Below are positions 16,511-24,654 of a stretch of DNA of 64,000 nt, in pieces; the first letter of the stretch is position 1; each line of letters opens with the position of its first letter. Location of the stretch: positions 62,001 through 126,000 of IMG/VR virus record IMGVR_UViG_3300036780_000209. The stretch is one strand, 5' to 3'. The translations under genes and the position numbers were made by a program. Source of the DNA: a virus. The notes under the pieces are model-generated. The model worked only from the letters and a program-made list of their open reading frames with translations, was not told where the DNA came from and did no database searches.

Positions 16511-17428
16511 TCAGGAGGAGGAGGGTGCGCTGGCCGCGTCCTGCAGCCGCGTCTTGAAGGCGTCGAGCTTGGCCTGATCGACTTCCGCGCCAGACTCAGG
16601 GTCGGACGCAGCGGCATGCACCTCAGCGCCGCCATCGCCGTCGGTGAAGTCACCGGGGACGAAGAACCGGCGGTAGTACTCGGCAGATGCCTGCTCGACG
16701 ACGGAGGCGAAGATATCGATCTTCATGACCTCCATGGCGTCGGTATACGTCTTCCAGGAAGGAGTGCCCGGCGCATGGTCCGCCGTCGGGGGAAGCGGGG
16801 TGATGATGTAGTCGTTGACCTGCCGGGCGATCCGCCAGTCCTTGTTGACGACGGTGTTGTCCAGGAACGCGCCGGCCTTCATGGCGGAGAAGAAGTTGCC
16901 CCACCGCTGGCTGATGACGCGGAACGCCGGCACGCGGTGCTTCGAGCCCTTGGCGTCCGACCATTCCTCGGTGACATCACGCATGGCGACGATCGCGCCC
17001 GCATCGTTGGTGACGGGCTCGCGCAGGACGCAGAGCGCGAACACCATCGGGGCGGCGTTGGACTTGGGCTTGTTGTACCGGTCGAGCACGCCGGCCATGT
17101 TCTCGTGAATCCAGCAGTGGCCCATCCCGGCCTCGTAGGTCGCGGGCTCGACGGGCTTGCCGGCCTCATCATAGATGAGGAACATCGGGTCGTTCTGGCA
17201 GGTCGCCGACATCAGCGCGGGCCACTTGCCGGTGTACCCGGAGGGCTGGTTCTTGGTGGGGATCGCCGGGTGGGTATCGGCGTTCACCCAGTCCGCGCAG
17301 TCATCGATCATGCGGACGTAGACCGGGGGATCCCCGTCCTTGATCCGGAGGAACTCAACGCGGCCCGCGCCGCCGGTCTTGGCGGACTGCTCGGCCTGCT
17401 CTGCGCCCTTGCGTGCGACTGGCATCAT
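16511..17428 (-). CDS. Possible single-stranded DNA-binding protein
   Basis: The 305-residue protein begins with a basic, low-complexity segment, then a beta-rich domain (VEFLRIKDGDPPVYVRMIDD, ...THPAIPTKNQPSG), an aromatic-rich part (GHCWIHENM), and an acidic tail (DFTDGDGGAEVHAAASDPES). This layout and its position directly upstream of dnaE resemble gp32-like or other SSB-type proteins of actinobacteriophages. The resemblance is weak and by memory of family style only. The start overlaps the previous stop as ATGA, with GAGGTGA upstream. Confidence 0.4.
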   Translation of the reverse strand: MMPVARKGAEQAEQSAKTGGAGRVEFLRIKDGDPPVYVRMIDDCADWVNADTHPAIPTKNQPSGYTGKWPALMSATCQNDPMFLIYDEAGKPVEPATYEAGMGHCWIHENMAGVLDRYNKPKSNAAPMVFALCVLREPVTNDAGAIVAMRDVTEEWSDAKGSKHRVPAFRVISQRWGNFFSAMKAGAFLDNTVVNKDWRIARQVNDYIITPLPPTADHAPGTPSWKTYTDAMEVMKIDIFASVVEQASAEYYRRFFVPGDFTDGDGGAEVHAAASDPESGAEVDQAKLDAFKTRLQDAASAPSSS

Positions 17429-18363
17429 TCACCTCGTATGCTCTTGGAGCCCTTGTACCCGTTAACGGCCTCAGTTGCCAGGGTGGGTGTGGGTGGCTCG
17501 TTGTTAGCGAGAAAGACGATACACAAGTTGCTGCTGGTGCGCCAGAGACGGAAGTGTTTTCCTGCAAAGAATCCGACGGCGAACTGAACCTGCAGGTCAG
17601 CGGCACTGAACGCCTCGATGAGCATCTGCTGCCAGGGGCCGAGCACCTCGCCAGGGCGGCGCGGCAGCGTCGCGCCCTCCATCATGTACCAGCCCCACCT
17701 GGTCTCCCATTCCGAGATCGTCGAGCCCAGGGCGGAAGCGGGATCAGCATCCTGCGGGGGCTCCTCGTCCATGACCCGGCCAGACGCGTCGGTGCTCCCG
17801 CGCGCCGCCATGATGTAGCCCCGCTCGGTGAGCACGGATACGTAATCCACCGCGTGGCCGCTGCGCTCCGTCCTCCTGGCAGCCTCGCGGGCCGCCTCGC
17901 GCCGGAGCGCCTCCCTGCCCTCGTCATCGAGCCAGTCGCCATCCAGGGGGACCGCGTCATAGGCCTGGCGGATCCGGTCGTTGATGAGCTGCTTGAAGGC
18001 GTAAGTGAGGTGCTCGTCCTCCGGCCCCCCGGCTGCTGCGTACGCATCCCGCAGCTCGGCCCTGGTGGCCGTCCAGGGCACTCCCAGGCGGGCATAGTAG
18101 CCGCGAACGTCCCAGGAGTGAGACGGCCATGGCTGGAGGGCCGTAGAGCTGGAGCACGCCGCCGGGCCGCCGCCCCTCAGGTCGATGAGCGCCTCCCTGA
18201 CCACCTCCGGCGGCCGGGTGACCGTCGTGGTCCAGCGGTCCGGGGCCTCCGGGTCCGGGGTCACCCAGAATGCACTGTTGGCACTCCGCAGGATGCGCAG
18301 GTAATGCTGGACGTAGCGCTCGCCGAGCAGCTCGTCCAGTTGCAGGTCCTGGCCGGACGGCAA
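17425..18363 (-). CDS. DnaJ-like (J-domain-related) protein
   Basis: Residues 87-150 contain YYARLGVPWTATRAELRDAY followed by a helix-rich segment, which resembles the first two helices of a J-domain. The HPD tripeptide needed to stimulate DnaK is not visible, so normal co-chaperone activity is doubtful. The N-terminus is helical and the C-terminus contains WGWYMMEGATLPRRPGE and a compact hydrophobic end. It starts with TTG directly after the upstream stop (TAATTG). It lies between the PrimPol/helicase and SSB-like genes, so a role in replication complex assembly is possible. Confidence 0.5.
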   Translation of the reverse strand: MPSGQDLQLDELLGERYVQHYLRILRSANSAFWVTPDPEAPDRWTTTVTRPPEVVREALIDLRGGGPAACSSSTALQPWPSHSWDVRGYYARLGVPWTATRAELRDAYAAAGGPEDEHLTYAFKQLINDRIRQAYDAVPLDGDWLDDEGREALRREAAREAARRTERSGHAVDYVSVLTERGYIMAARGSTDASGRVMDEEPPQDADPASALGSTISEWETRWGWYMMEGATLPRRPGEVLGPWQQMLIEAFSAADLQVQFAVGFFAGKHFRLWRTSSNLCIVFLANNEPPTPTLATEAVNGYKGSKSIRGE

Positions 18364-18915
18364 TTACTCGTCCTGGTCGGCGGCCGTGTTCTCGTCGGCC
18401 AGGGCTGTCTCGTCCGAACCGTCCCAGGTGTCGGCCGAGCCTTCCTTGACCAGGGCTTCATCCGGCCCGTCGCCCTCGACTCCCAGTACCGCGCCTGTCA
18501 CCGCGCCTGTCTTTCGGATGCTCATGTTTTCCCCTTCGCTTTCCTCGTCATCGTACAGATCATCATCACCGATGGCCACGAGCTGATATTCCGGGCCAGG
18601 AGACGACACCTCTTCCATCCAGGTGAAACTGCACGTGATGCATCTCTTGCAGAGGTGCTCTCCCAGGGTCTCGATGCCCAGGGCATAGGCATTGATCGTC
18701 AGGGAATAACACGGGAATGCAGGATGGCTCTGCTGAATTACCCCGCGAGAATGATAGAACACGTCCGTCCGGTCCCCCGCGCATTTAGCGCATACTGCCA
18801 TAGGATCATTACGCATAAATGCCAGGCGCTTTTTACCCCCTGCGGCCACCGGGGGCGCTGTGTTTTCCGGGAGCGCAGGGGCTGCTTCGAGGGCAGGCCG
18901 CTCTGAGATGGTCAT
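18364..18915 (-). CDS. Hypothetical protein with cysteine pairs and acidic tail
   Basis: The 183-residue protein starts at ATG 18913-18915, with GGAGAG six bases upstream; a GTG 15 bases earlier is possible. It carries a putative zinc-binding region (VCAKCAGDRTDVFYHSRGV, later LCKRCITCSF) followed by a long acidic tail (DDDLYDDEESEGE). The design, zinc domain plus acidic tail, is compatible with interaction with a DNA or RNA-processing protein. No family is recognised. It heads the sub-operon running into the DnaJ-like, SSB-like and dnaE genes. Confidence 0.6.
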   Translation of the reverse strand: MTISERPALEAAPALPENTAPPVAAGGKKRLAFMRNDPMAVCAKCAGDRTDVFYHSRGVIQQSHPAFPCYSLTINAYALGIETLGEHLCKRCITCSFTWMEEVSSPGPEYQLVAIGDDDLYDDEESEGENMSIRKTGAVTGAVLGVEGDGPDEALVKEGSADTWDGSDETALADENTAADQDE

Positions 18916-19004
18916 ATAACTCTCCGTCACATCTTGGATACACGCGTCCTGAGTTCAGCTCATTATGGGAATCCAGCGCCCCACTGCGCCCCTGCGCCCC
19001 CGAT

Positions 19005-19021
19005 GATCTTGTAAGCTACCC
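19005..19021. repeat. 17-bp near-repeat, copy 2 (partner at 4328-4344)
   Basis: GATCTTGTAAGCTACCC overlaps the stop codon of the primase gene. Same orientation and 15 of 17 identities with the copy near terL. Confidence 0.4.
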
Positions 19022-21460
19022 TGGTCCGGCGACGACGCCGCGCACCTGCATCGTCGGGAAGCCGCGCCAGTTATGCGGGGTAATATATTCGTGGCCTTTC
19101 TTCTGCAATGCCTCCGTAAGGCCGCGCTGGGCACCGGGCGCATAACCGCGCTCCTTCGCCCAGTACTGGTAGGCGGCGAAGATCTCCCCAGCCGACCGGC
19201 CCATGCACTTGGAGGCCCGTGGCAGCCCGGTGTCAAGGCAGTCGGCGATGAACTGGCCGATGACATCCTCTTCCATCCGGTAGGCCTCCTTGGCCTTCTC
19301 CGCATGCGACGGAGTCAGCAGGCCGTCCTCCTGCCAGGACAGCGTCCCGCTGATGATCCAGTTCAGGATCCCCGAGGACTCCTCGCGGATCAGCTTCTCG
19401 GCGAGCAGGCCGTCCCGCTCATGCGGCGGGATGGTCTCGCTCCAGGGGATCAGGTGCACGCGCCGCCAGGTGGCCTCGTCGTCGCTCAGGTGCGGCAGGT
19501 GGTTCGAGGTCAGGTGGATCTTGCCGACGGGCCGGAACTCGAAGAACTCGCCCCTCATGAACCGGGCCGAGACGGTGTCTCCCCCGGTGAGCTGCTTGAC
19601 CCGCTGCTCGTCCAGGCTCTTGCCGGCCTTGGTCTCGCTGGCCTGCAGGTAACGACGGCCGGCCATCCGGGCGATGTCGTTAGGCACCTGCCCGTCAAGC
19701 TGGGTGGACAGGAGCGTCTCCACGGGCACGGTCTGGGCGTAGGTCCCCAGGACATGGCTGATCACGGAGTGGAACACGGACTTGCCGTTGGCCCCGCCGC
19801 CGTAGTGAAGGAAGATCACCTGCTCGGTCATCAGCGCGGTGGCGCTGTAGCCGGTAAGGCGCTGGAGGTAGGCCCGCATGTCGGGATCGGGCTGGACGCG
19901 CCGGAGGAACGCGTCCCATGCCGGGGCCGGAGCCTGGCGGTTGTAGATGCCACGGCACTGCATGGTCATCCGCTGGTCGCAGTCGTGTGCCAGCTTGGCC
20001 CCGTCCGTCAGGTTCACCACCCCGCCCAGCGCGTTGAGCAGCAGGGGCTCCGGGTCGAAGCTCCGCTGGCTGATGCGCATGAGCGGGATGCCCTTCGCGA
20101 GATCGGCTGCCGACCCGATCGCCTTCCGGGTGTGCTGGGACTTCACCCAGTCAAGGAACTGCTGCCGTGGCGACCGGAAGTCCTTGTCGCCCTCGTCCGG
20201 CTCGGTGTCCAGGGCCAGGGCCTCGGTGTTCTCCAGGTTGCGGAACATGACCTGGGCGAACCAGGTGCCTGACTCCTTGAAGTGAGGCTCCCAGACCCCG
20301 CCCTCGTAAGCCATCCACGTGTTGCGCTCCGGGCACCACCGCAGCGTGTCGCCGAAGTGGTCCACCATCCGGTCAGCGTTGCCGAACTCGGTCCAGGCGC
20401 GCAGCGGCCAGGTGGTCCCGTCGATGTTCCACTGGACCTCCCGGGGCCGCAGGAGGCCCTTGCGCCAGCCGGAGTTGAACGTGGGCCGGATCTCGTGGTC
20501 AGACAGGCCGACGGCCAGGGCGGCATCATGCAGGGCCGTCCAGGCCTCCTCCTCGCTGATCATGCCCGCGCCGCCCAGGGTGCCCAGGCGGAAGGCGCAT
20601 TCGTTCAGGCGGTTGTTCCTGTCCCCCGACGGGGCGTTCCTCAGGTCCTCGGCAACGCTCCTGATCGCCGCCTCGCTGTAGCGGCGGTAGTAGCCGACGC
20701 CGGCCCGGGGCTCCGCGCCGGCCGAGATCTCCCCTCGCTGGCCGGTGTCGTGAGTGCGGAGCATCTCGGTGAGCCACGTGGGTGCCTCGGCGATGGGCAG
20801 GTCATGCGCCGGGTTCATCAGGTAGTCGCCCTTGGCCGACCTGGAGGGAGGCGCGACTACCTGGCCGGCCTCGCCCCGGATGTCGAGCCCCTCGCCGAGC
20901 ACCTTCCTGGCCGAGTTGCGCACTTCGAAACCGGGATGGTGGAAGAAGTAGTGCCGCCCCCCGGAACCGGTGATGTGAATCCGGGTCGGCGGGATCTCGC
21001 CGTACCTGGCTTCGTACCTCGCCAGGGTGGCATCTCCGCCATTGTCCGGGTCCACGTCCAGGACGAAGATGTCCGAGCCCTTGCCGGTGGCGATCCCGAG
21101 GTTGGCCAGCGGCCACCATTCCTCCGGGAGCGCCTCGGCCGGCTGCGCCCGCCACCAGAGGACCGCGTCCACCGTGTCGGAAGTGGCGACTCCGGGCCAG
21201 TCCAGGTGGACCGGGTGCTTGCCCGGGCTCGGGCACTCAGCTCCCCGGGGGCACTGGCAGTCGTCACTGTCGGTCACGCCGTAAATCGGCAGCACCCGCC
21301 AGCCGAAGCTCGTGTACCGCTCGGCGGCCTGGCGCAGCTCCTGGCGGCGCTGGTCCTGGTCGGCGGTCAGGTTCCCCGGGTCATTGGCGAAGTTCTCCGC
21401 CACGATGAGTTCAGGAACCCCCTGCGTCTCCTGAACCTCAGGAACCTCAGCGTCAGACAT
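19016..21460 (-). CDS. Primase-polymerase (PrimPol) fused to SF3 helicase
   Basis: The 814-residue protein is a phage primase-helicase. The N-terminal archaeo-eukaryotic primase domain shows D135-x-D137 (FVLDVDPDNGG), H170 in GSGGRHYFFHHP and a cysteine-containing insert (CQCPRGAECPSPGKHP). The C-terminal D5/SF3 helicase has Walker A (GGGANGKS, about residue 556), a conserved TSNHLP motif for sensor 1, and the arginine segment DEATWRRVHLIPW. It would synthesise primers and unwind the fork for the DnaE polymerase. The ATG at 21460 has AGGAGAGGGG about 9 bases upstream. Length and order are typical for this fusion. Confidence 0.92.
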   Translation of the reverse strand: MSDAEVPEVQETQGVPELIVAENFANDPGNLTADQDQRRQELRQAAERYTSFGWRVLPIYGVTDSDDCQCPRGAECPSPGKHPVHLDWPGVATSDTVDAVLWWRAQPAEALPEEWWPLANLGIATGKGSDIFVLDVDPDNGGDATLARYEARYGEIPPTRIHITGSGGRHYFFHHPGFEVRNSARKVLGEGLDIRGEAGQVVAPPSRSAKGDYLMNPAHDLPIAEAPTWLTEMLRTHDTGQRGEISAGAEPRAGVGYYRRYSEAAIRSVAEDLRNAPSGDRNNRLNECAFRLGTLGGAGMISEEEAWTALHDAALAVGLSDHEIRPTFNSGWRKGLLRPREVQWNIDGTTWPLRAWTEFGNADRMVDHFGDTLRWCPERNTWMAYEGGVWEPHFKESGTWFAQVMFRNLENTEALALDTEPDEGDKDFRSPRQQFLDWVKSQHTRKAIGSAADLAKGIPLMRISQRSFDPEPLLLNALGGVVNLTDGAKLAHDCDQRMTMQCRGIYNRQAPAPAWDAFLRRVQPDPDMRAYLQRLTGYSATALMTEQVIFLHYGGGANGKSVFHSVISHVLGTYAQTVPVETLLSTQLDGQVPNDIARMAGRRYLQASETKAGKSLDEQRVKQLTGGDTVSARFMRGEFFEFRPVGKIHLTSNHLPHLSDDEATWRRVHLIPWSETIPPHERDGLLAEKLIREESSGILNWIISGTLSWQEDGLLTPSHAEKAKEAYRMEEDVIGQFIADCLDTGLPRASKCMGRSAGEIFAAYQYWAKERGYAPGAQRGLTEALQKKGHEYITPHNWRGFPTMQVRGVVAGPG

Positions 21461-21498
21461 GCGGCTACCCCTCTCCTTGCCAGCGAAGAAAAACAGGC

Positions 21499-21870
21499 TC
21501 AGCCGCAGAGCTGCCCGAGAATAGCCCGGGCGAAGAACTCATCGTTGCTCTCGGAAAACCTGCGGATAGTAATGGGAGCGCCCATCCAGCGCCCCGAGTG
21601 AACTTCGTAAGCTGCCCGGGCAATCATTACGCCATCAGCACCGAACCGGCTCAGGAATTCACTCGCGATCTTCTCTTCCCTATTGCAGGGAACCTGCGGC
21701 CCGCACAGCCGCGAAGTTTCCTCCCGGATAAAGAAAAGAAGATCTGCGGCAGACCATTCGCTGCCGTCAAGCTGGGCCAGATCCGCGACGCGGTCGCTGA
21801 CCGGGGTGATGACGAGTGAATCCGCGATAGCGACAGCGGGCTCGCCCTGGAGAAGACGGGACTCGGGCAC
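21499..21870 (-). CDS. Hypothetical 123-aa protein
   Basis: The GTG start at 21868-21870 has a strong GGAGGTG five bases upstream. The sequence is mixed alpha/beta (SAADLLFFIREETSRLCG, ADGVMIARAAYEV) with a short basic part (APITIRRFSE). No family is recognised. It lies between the flap-endonuclease-like nuclease and the primase-helicase and is preceded by its own candidate promoter, so it is probably a replication-associated early gene. Confidence 0.6.
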   Translation of the reverse strand: MPESRLLQGEPAVAIADSLVITPVSDRVADLAQLDGSEWSAADLLFFIREETSRLCGPQVPCNREEKIASEFLSRFGADGVMIARAAYEVHSGRWMGAPITIRRFSESNDEFFARAILGQLCG

Positions 21871-21954
21871 CTACACCTCCGGGGCAGCAGCTACAGGGCT
21901 CGTAAGCAGGGAAGACCGGGCACCCGGAGGCTATCTCGTCAACCCGTGAGGGGG

Positions 21955-21983
21955 AGACTAAGCCCCCGGCGCACCGGAGTCAA
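21955..21983 (-). promoter_or_regulatory. Candidate promoter upstream of the 123-aa gene
   Basis: On the minus strand TTGACT (21978-21983) and TAGTCT (21955-21960) are spaced by 17 bases. The -35 overlaps the stop of the 5' nuclease gene. The spacer is very GC-rich and includes half of a weak GGGGG/CCCCC hairpin. Function is unproven. Confidence 0.35.
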
Positions 21984-22837
21984 GCGTACTTCCGCCACAG
22001 CCTTCCCTCGTCCATCCTGGCCAGGAGAGACGCCATCTCGAAGCGCCTCAGGAAATCCCCCAGCTCGGGCCGGTCAGCCGCCGGATCCCACTTCAATGCG
22101 TCATCAATGTCCTCTGGAAGACCATCCGCATTCCAGAAGTCAAGGTTCATGACGGAATAGTAAATGGCCGCATTACCCCTGGCCTCCAGCCCGAGCGGAA
22201 GATTGCTTATCCTCCAGTCAGCTTCTCCCAGCAGCTTCCAGGCTTTCTTCGGTCCTATCCCCGGCACCCCCGGGATCCCGTCGCTCTTGTCCCCGGAGAG
22301 AGCGCGCAGCACCGGTACCTGGGGCGGCTCGCAGCCGTAATGGGAGCGCACCTTCTCCAGGTCCCAGGCTGACCCGTCATTCCAGGAGGAGATCACCGTC
22401 GTGCTGCCGTCCACGAGCTGGTGCAGGTCATGATCGTCAGTGAAGACGAAGACCCGTGCCCCGGGCATTTCCCTGCGGACCCTGCGCCAGATGGTGGCAA
22501 TCACGTCATCTGCCTCGAATGAGTCAGATGAATGCTGGAAAATCCCGGCGGCCGAGCAGGCCTCCCGGGCCAGGTCGAACTGACGGCCGCCGGAGAAGGG
22601 CTCGCGCCCGGCCTTGTAGCCCGGGAATATCTCAGTGCGGTCCCGACGGCCGTGAAATCCGTCCCAGGCCACCGCGACGTGGGACGGCGAGAACTCCCTC
22701 AGGCGGCGGCTCAGCGAGTTCAGGAAGAAGTAGAGCGGGCCGGTGGGTACTCCCCCGGCCCGCAGCGGCGAGGCCGCTCCTACCTTGCAGCAGCGCACGA
22801 GCAGGCCGGTGCCGTCGAACAGCGCCACTGTCTGCAT
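21980..22837 (-). CDS. 5'-3' exonuclease (flap endonuclease family)
   Basis: The 285-residue protein matches the nuclease domain of DNA polymerase I/FEN enzymes. D8 sits in VALFDGTGLL; further acidic motifs are VAWDGFHGRRDR, SFEADDVIATI and VFTDDHDLHQLV, and the helix-3-turn-helix motif is SGDKSDGIPGVPGIGPKKAW. It should remove RNA primers and flaps during replication. No polymerase domain is attached, as in T4 RNase H or T5 exonuclease. The ATG directly follows the previous stop (TAGATG). Confidence 0.9.
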   Translation of the reverse strand: MQTVALFDGTGLLVRCCKVGAASPLRAGGVPTGPLYFFLNSLSRRLREFSPSHVAVAWDGFHGRRDRTEIFPGYKAGREPFSGGRQFDLAREACSAAGIFQHSSDSFEADDVIATIWRRVRREMPGARVFVFTDDHDLHQLVDGSTTVISSWNDGSAWDLEKVRSHYGCEPPQVPVLRALSGDKSDGIPGVPGIGPKKAWKLLGEADWRISNLPLGLEARGNAAIYYSVMNLDFWNADGLPEDIDDALKWDPAADRPELGDFLRRFEMASLLARMDEGRLWRKYA

Positions 22838-23302
22838 CTAACCCTCCAGGATGTGCCACAGGCGGGCTTCCCACTTCACGAGCTGGATCGCGGCGCGGAG
22901 CTTCTCCTCGGAGATCGAGCCGAAGGAGAACAGGCTGTAGGCCATCGGCTCGATGTCGGCCAGGGTGAAGAACCGCGCTGACAGGTCATTCTCCCGGGCC
23001 TCGGCCGGCTTGCCGTAAGACGCCTGGCGGCTGAACTCCATGCGCTGGCCGTTCAGGACGAAATAGGTGTCCGGGTGGTCCTTGTCTGGCTTCATCTTGA
23101 GCCGCAGCCAGGACCCGCTGTAGCCGAAGAATACCCTGGCCACCTGCTCGACCGTGAAGATGAGCTTGGGCCGCCCGTTCTTGTCGAGCAGGATCATGTC
23201 GGGCATCACCCAGAAAAGGCGATCGGCAGGTGCCAGGCTCCCGGAAGCCCCGGCCTCGGCGGTCTCGGTCTCAGCCCCGGCGACTACCTCGGTGTCGGTC
23301 AT
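22838..23302 (-). CDS. Small phage protein with helix-turn-helix-like segment
   Basis: The 154-residue protein has a segment (FTVEQVARVFFGYSGSWLRL) that looks like a MerR- or winged-helix DNA-binding motif, followed by a basic stretch (KMKPDKDHPD) and a helical C-terminus. The N-terminal 30 residues are acidic and probably disordered. CAGGAGAGG precedes the ATG by about 6 bases. It could be a regulator or a DNA-structural protein of the early operon; this is by pattern only. Confidence 0.5.
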   Translation of the reverse strand: MTDTEVVAGAETETAEAGASGSLAPADRLFWVMPDMILLDKNGRPKLIFTVEQVARVFFGYSGSWLRLKMKPDKDHPDTYFVLNGQRMEFSRQASYGKPAEARENDLSARFFTLADIEPMAYSLFSFGSISEEKLRAAIQLVKWEARLWHILEG

Positions 23303-23327
23303 GTCGGTCCTCTCCTGGTAAAGCGGA

Positions 23328-23359
23328 CTGGCCGCACGGGCGGATTCCCGTGCGGCCAG
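23328..23359 (-). terminator. Strong intergenic hairpin (13-bp perfect stem)
   Basis: CTGGCCGCACGGG (23328-23340) and CCCGTGCGGCCAG (23347-23359) form a perfect stem with a 6-base loop just after the stop at 23381. On the minus strand it is followed by TCCGCTTTACC, only a weak U-run. It may be a partial terminator or RNA-stabilising hairpin that lowers expression after the first gene of the replication operon. Confidence 0.65.
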
Positions 23360-23380
23360 CTTCCCGCTCTGTCATTTCCC

Positions 23381-24130
23381 TTACCGCACGGGCAGGGTGA
23401 GCTGCGAGTTGGGCTCCTCGCGGGTGGTGAGCGCCCGCAGGATGGCCGGCCCGCGCTCCGGGTTCTTGCGGATGAAGGTCATCATCTTGCCAGAGTCGAA
23501 CGGGCGGTCAGCGCGGGTAATGCCCAGGTACTCGCGCTGGGTGATCACGTCCTGGTCCCGCAGGTCGCGCAGGAGCTGGCCGCTCGGGCTGACCTTGACG
23601 CCGCCGCTGACGTAGATCTGCTTCCACCCGGTCGTGAAGCCCTTCACGATGACCTCGGCTGCCTTCTGGGCCGACGCCAGGAGATAGTGGCCCTTGAGGT
23701 TGCGCTGGGTGGCGGAGACGCCCCGGCGCGACTTCGAGATAGCGGCAGCCGTCTCCTCGGCATCCACGTCCATGTGGACGCGCATCATCTCGCGGAGGTA
23801 CTCCACCCTGGCCTTGAGGATCTTCTCCAGCACGGACAGGACGACCGCCTCGTCCGAGGCCCTCTCGACCTCCTCTGCCGTCAGCGACCGGCGGTCCTTG
23901 ATGCTGACGCTCCCGAAGACCTGCTCCACCCGGGCCAGGGCATCCCGGGCAGCCGGGGTAAGCTCCACGTCCTTCGGCAGGCCGGGGAACGGCCTCGCAG
24001 CCGTCTCGTCAGCGGAGATCGCCGGAACGAGGAGGAGGGCCAGCCCCTCCATCGTGAGGGATTCATCGTGCTGGGCCAGGGCGATGATCCCGGCGGCAAC
24101 GGGAGCAAGCTCAGTGGTGGTGGTCGTCAT
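23381..24130 (-). CDS. First gene of the replication operon, unknown function
   Basis: The 249-residue protein is mostly helical. It has a long central helix region (EEVERASDEAVVLSVLEKIL, then RVEYLREMMRVHMDVDAEET) and a basic C-terminal part (GKMMTFIRKNPERG). Starting with a run of Thr residues, it follows a good ribosome binding site (GGAGGAGACC). It is the first gene after the strong promoter at 24160-24187 and is separated from the rest by a hairpin, so it is likely the most highly expressed early protein. Family not recognised. Confidence 0.7.
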   Translation of the reverse strand: MTTTTTELAPVAAGIIALAQHDESLTMEGLALLLVPAISADETAARPFPGLPKDVELTPAARDALARVEQVFGSVSIKDRRSLTAEEVERASDEAVVLSVLEKILKARVEYLREMMRVHMDVDAEETAAAISKSRRGVSATQRNLKGHYLLASAQKAAEVIVKGFTTGWKQIYVSGGVKVSPSGQLLRDLRDQDVITQREYLGITRADRPFDSGKMMTFIRKNPERGPAILRALTTREEPNSQLTLPVR

Positions 24131-24159
24131 GTGGTCTCCTCCGGGTTGGCTGAGACAAG

Positions 24160-24187
24160 ATTATCAAGAAACCTTGCAATCAGTCAA
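24160..24187 (-). promoter_or_regulatory. Promoter of the replication operon with embedded operator-like repeat
   Basis: On the minus strand TTGACT (24182-24187) is followed after 16 bases by GATAAT (24160-24165). The spacer carries CAAGGTTTCTTG (24165-24176), an inverted repeat also present at other promoters of this phage. This is the best sigma-70-like promoter in the window and lies 30 bases before the start codon. Confidence 0.7.
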
Positions 24188-24192
24188 CACTA

Positions 24193-24216
24193 AGGCCGGG
24201 CTCGGAAGCCCGGCCT
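24193..24216 (-). terminator. Terminator of the late (structural) operon
   Basis: AGGCCGGGCT and AGCCCGGCCT form a perfect 10-bp stem. On the transcribed strand the loop is UCCG, a UNCG-like tetraloop. It is followed by TAGTGTT, a short U-poor tail. It lies between the holin-like gene and the replication promoter and so insulates the two operons. Confidence 0.65.
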
Positions 24217-24263
24217 CAGCGCCATCTCGAAGGAGGCCCGCCCGGAGTCGGAACCCGGCCGGA

Positions 24264-24287
24264 CAAGGTTCAGTATAAGGAACCTTG
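24264..24287. promoter_or_regulatory. Operator-like inverted repeat, possibly with a -10 element
   Basis: CAAGGTTC (24264-24271) and GAACCTTG (24280-24287) form an 8-bp inverted repeat. On the minus strand the sequence reads CAAGGTTCCTTATACT, in which TATACT resembles a -10 box. A transcript starting here would meet the terminator at 24193-24216 after about 70 bases and could be a small RNA. Alternatively the repeat is simply a hairpin behind the holin-like gene. Confidence 0.5.
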
Positions 24288-24288
24288 C

Positions 24289-24654
24289 TCAGGCAAGCGA
24301 GGTGGGGTTGTCCTTCGCGTGCCCGGGACGCGTCCGTGGCGCTCCCAGGCCGCCCGGGAATTTCGTCATGATGAGCCCTCCCGACCCGGTGAGCCCCAGG
24401 GGCTTGAGCAGCCCGGAATGCATGACGGCCGCGATGGTGAAGGAGATCAGCGTCCAGATCCCGGCCTGCGTGAAGGTGACGCTGCCCCCGCTCTGGATGA
24501 GGGCATTGGCAATTCCGGCGACCACGGAAAGCCCGGCGAGGATCAGCGTCTTCACCCGCGCCGAGGCTGCCTGGTGCGCCAGGAAGGCCGTGAGGGCCGG
24601 CAGCGCGGTGGAGATCAGGAAGTTCAGGTAGAGAAGCGGAATATGAATTGTCAT
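24289..24654 (-). CDS. Holin-like membrane protein
   Basis: The 121-residue protein has about three hydrophobic segments (LYLNFLISTALPALTAFLAH; TLILAGLSVVAGIANALI; AGIWTLISFTIAAVMHSGLL) and a polar, basic C-terminus. This fits a phage holin or other small inner-membrane lysis protein. It is the last gene of the late operon, a few genes downstream of the GH25 endolysin. ATG overlaps the previous stop by one base (TAATG). Holin function is inferred from topology and position. Confidence 0.6.
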   Translation of the reverse strand: MTIHIPLLYLNFLISTALPALTAFLAHQAASARVKTLILAGLSVVAGIANALIQSGGSVTFTQAGIWTLISFTIAAVMHSGLLKPLGLTGSGGLIMTKFPGGLGAPRTRPGHAKDNPTSLA

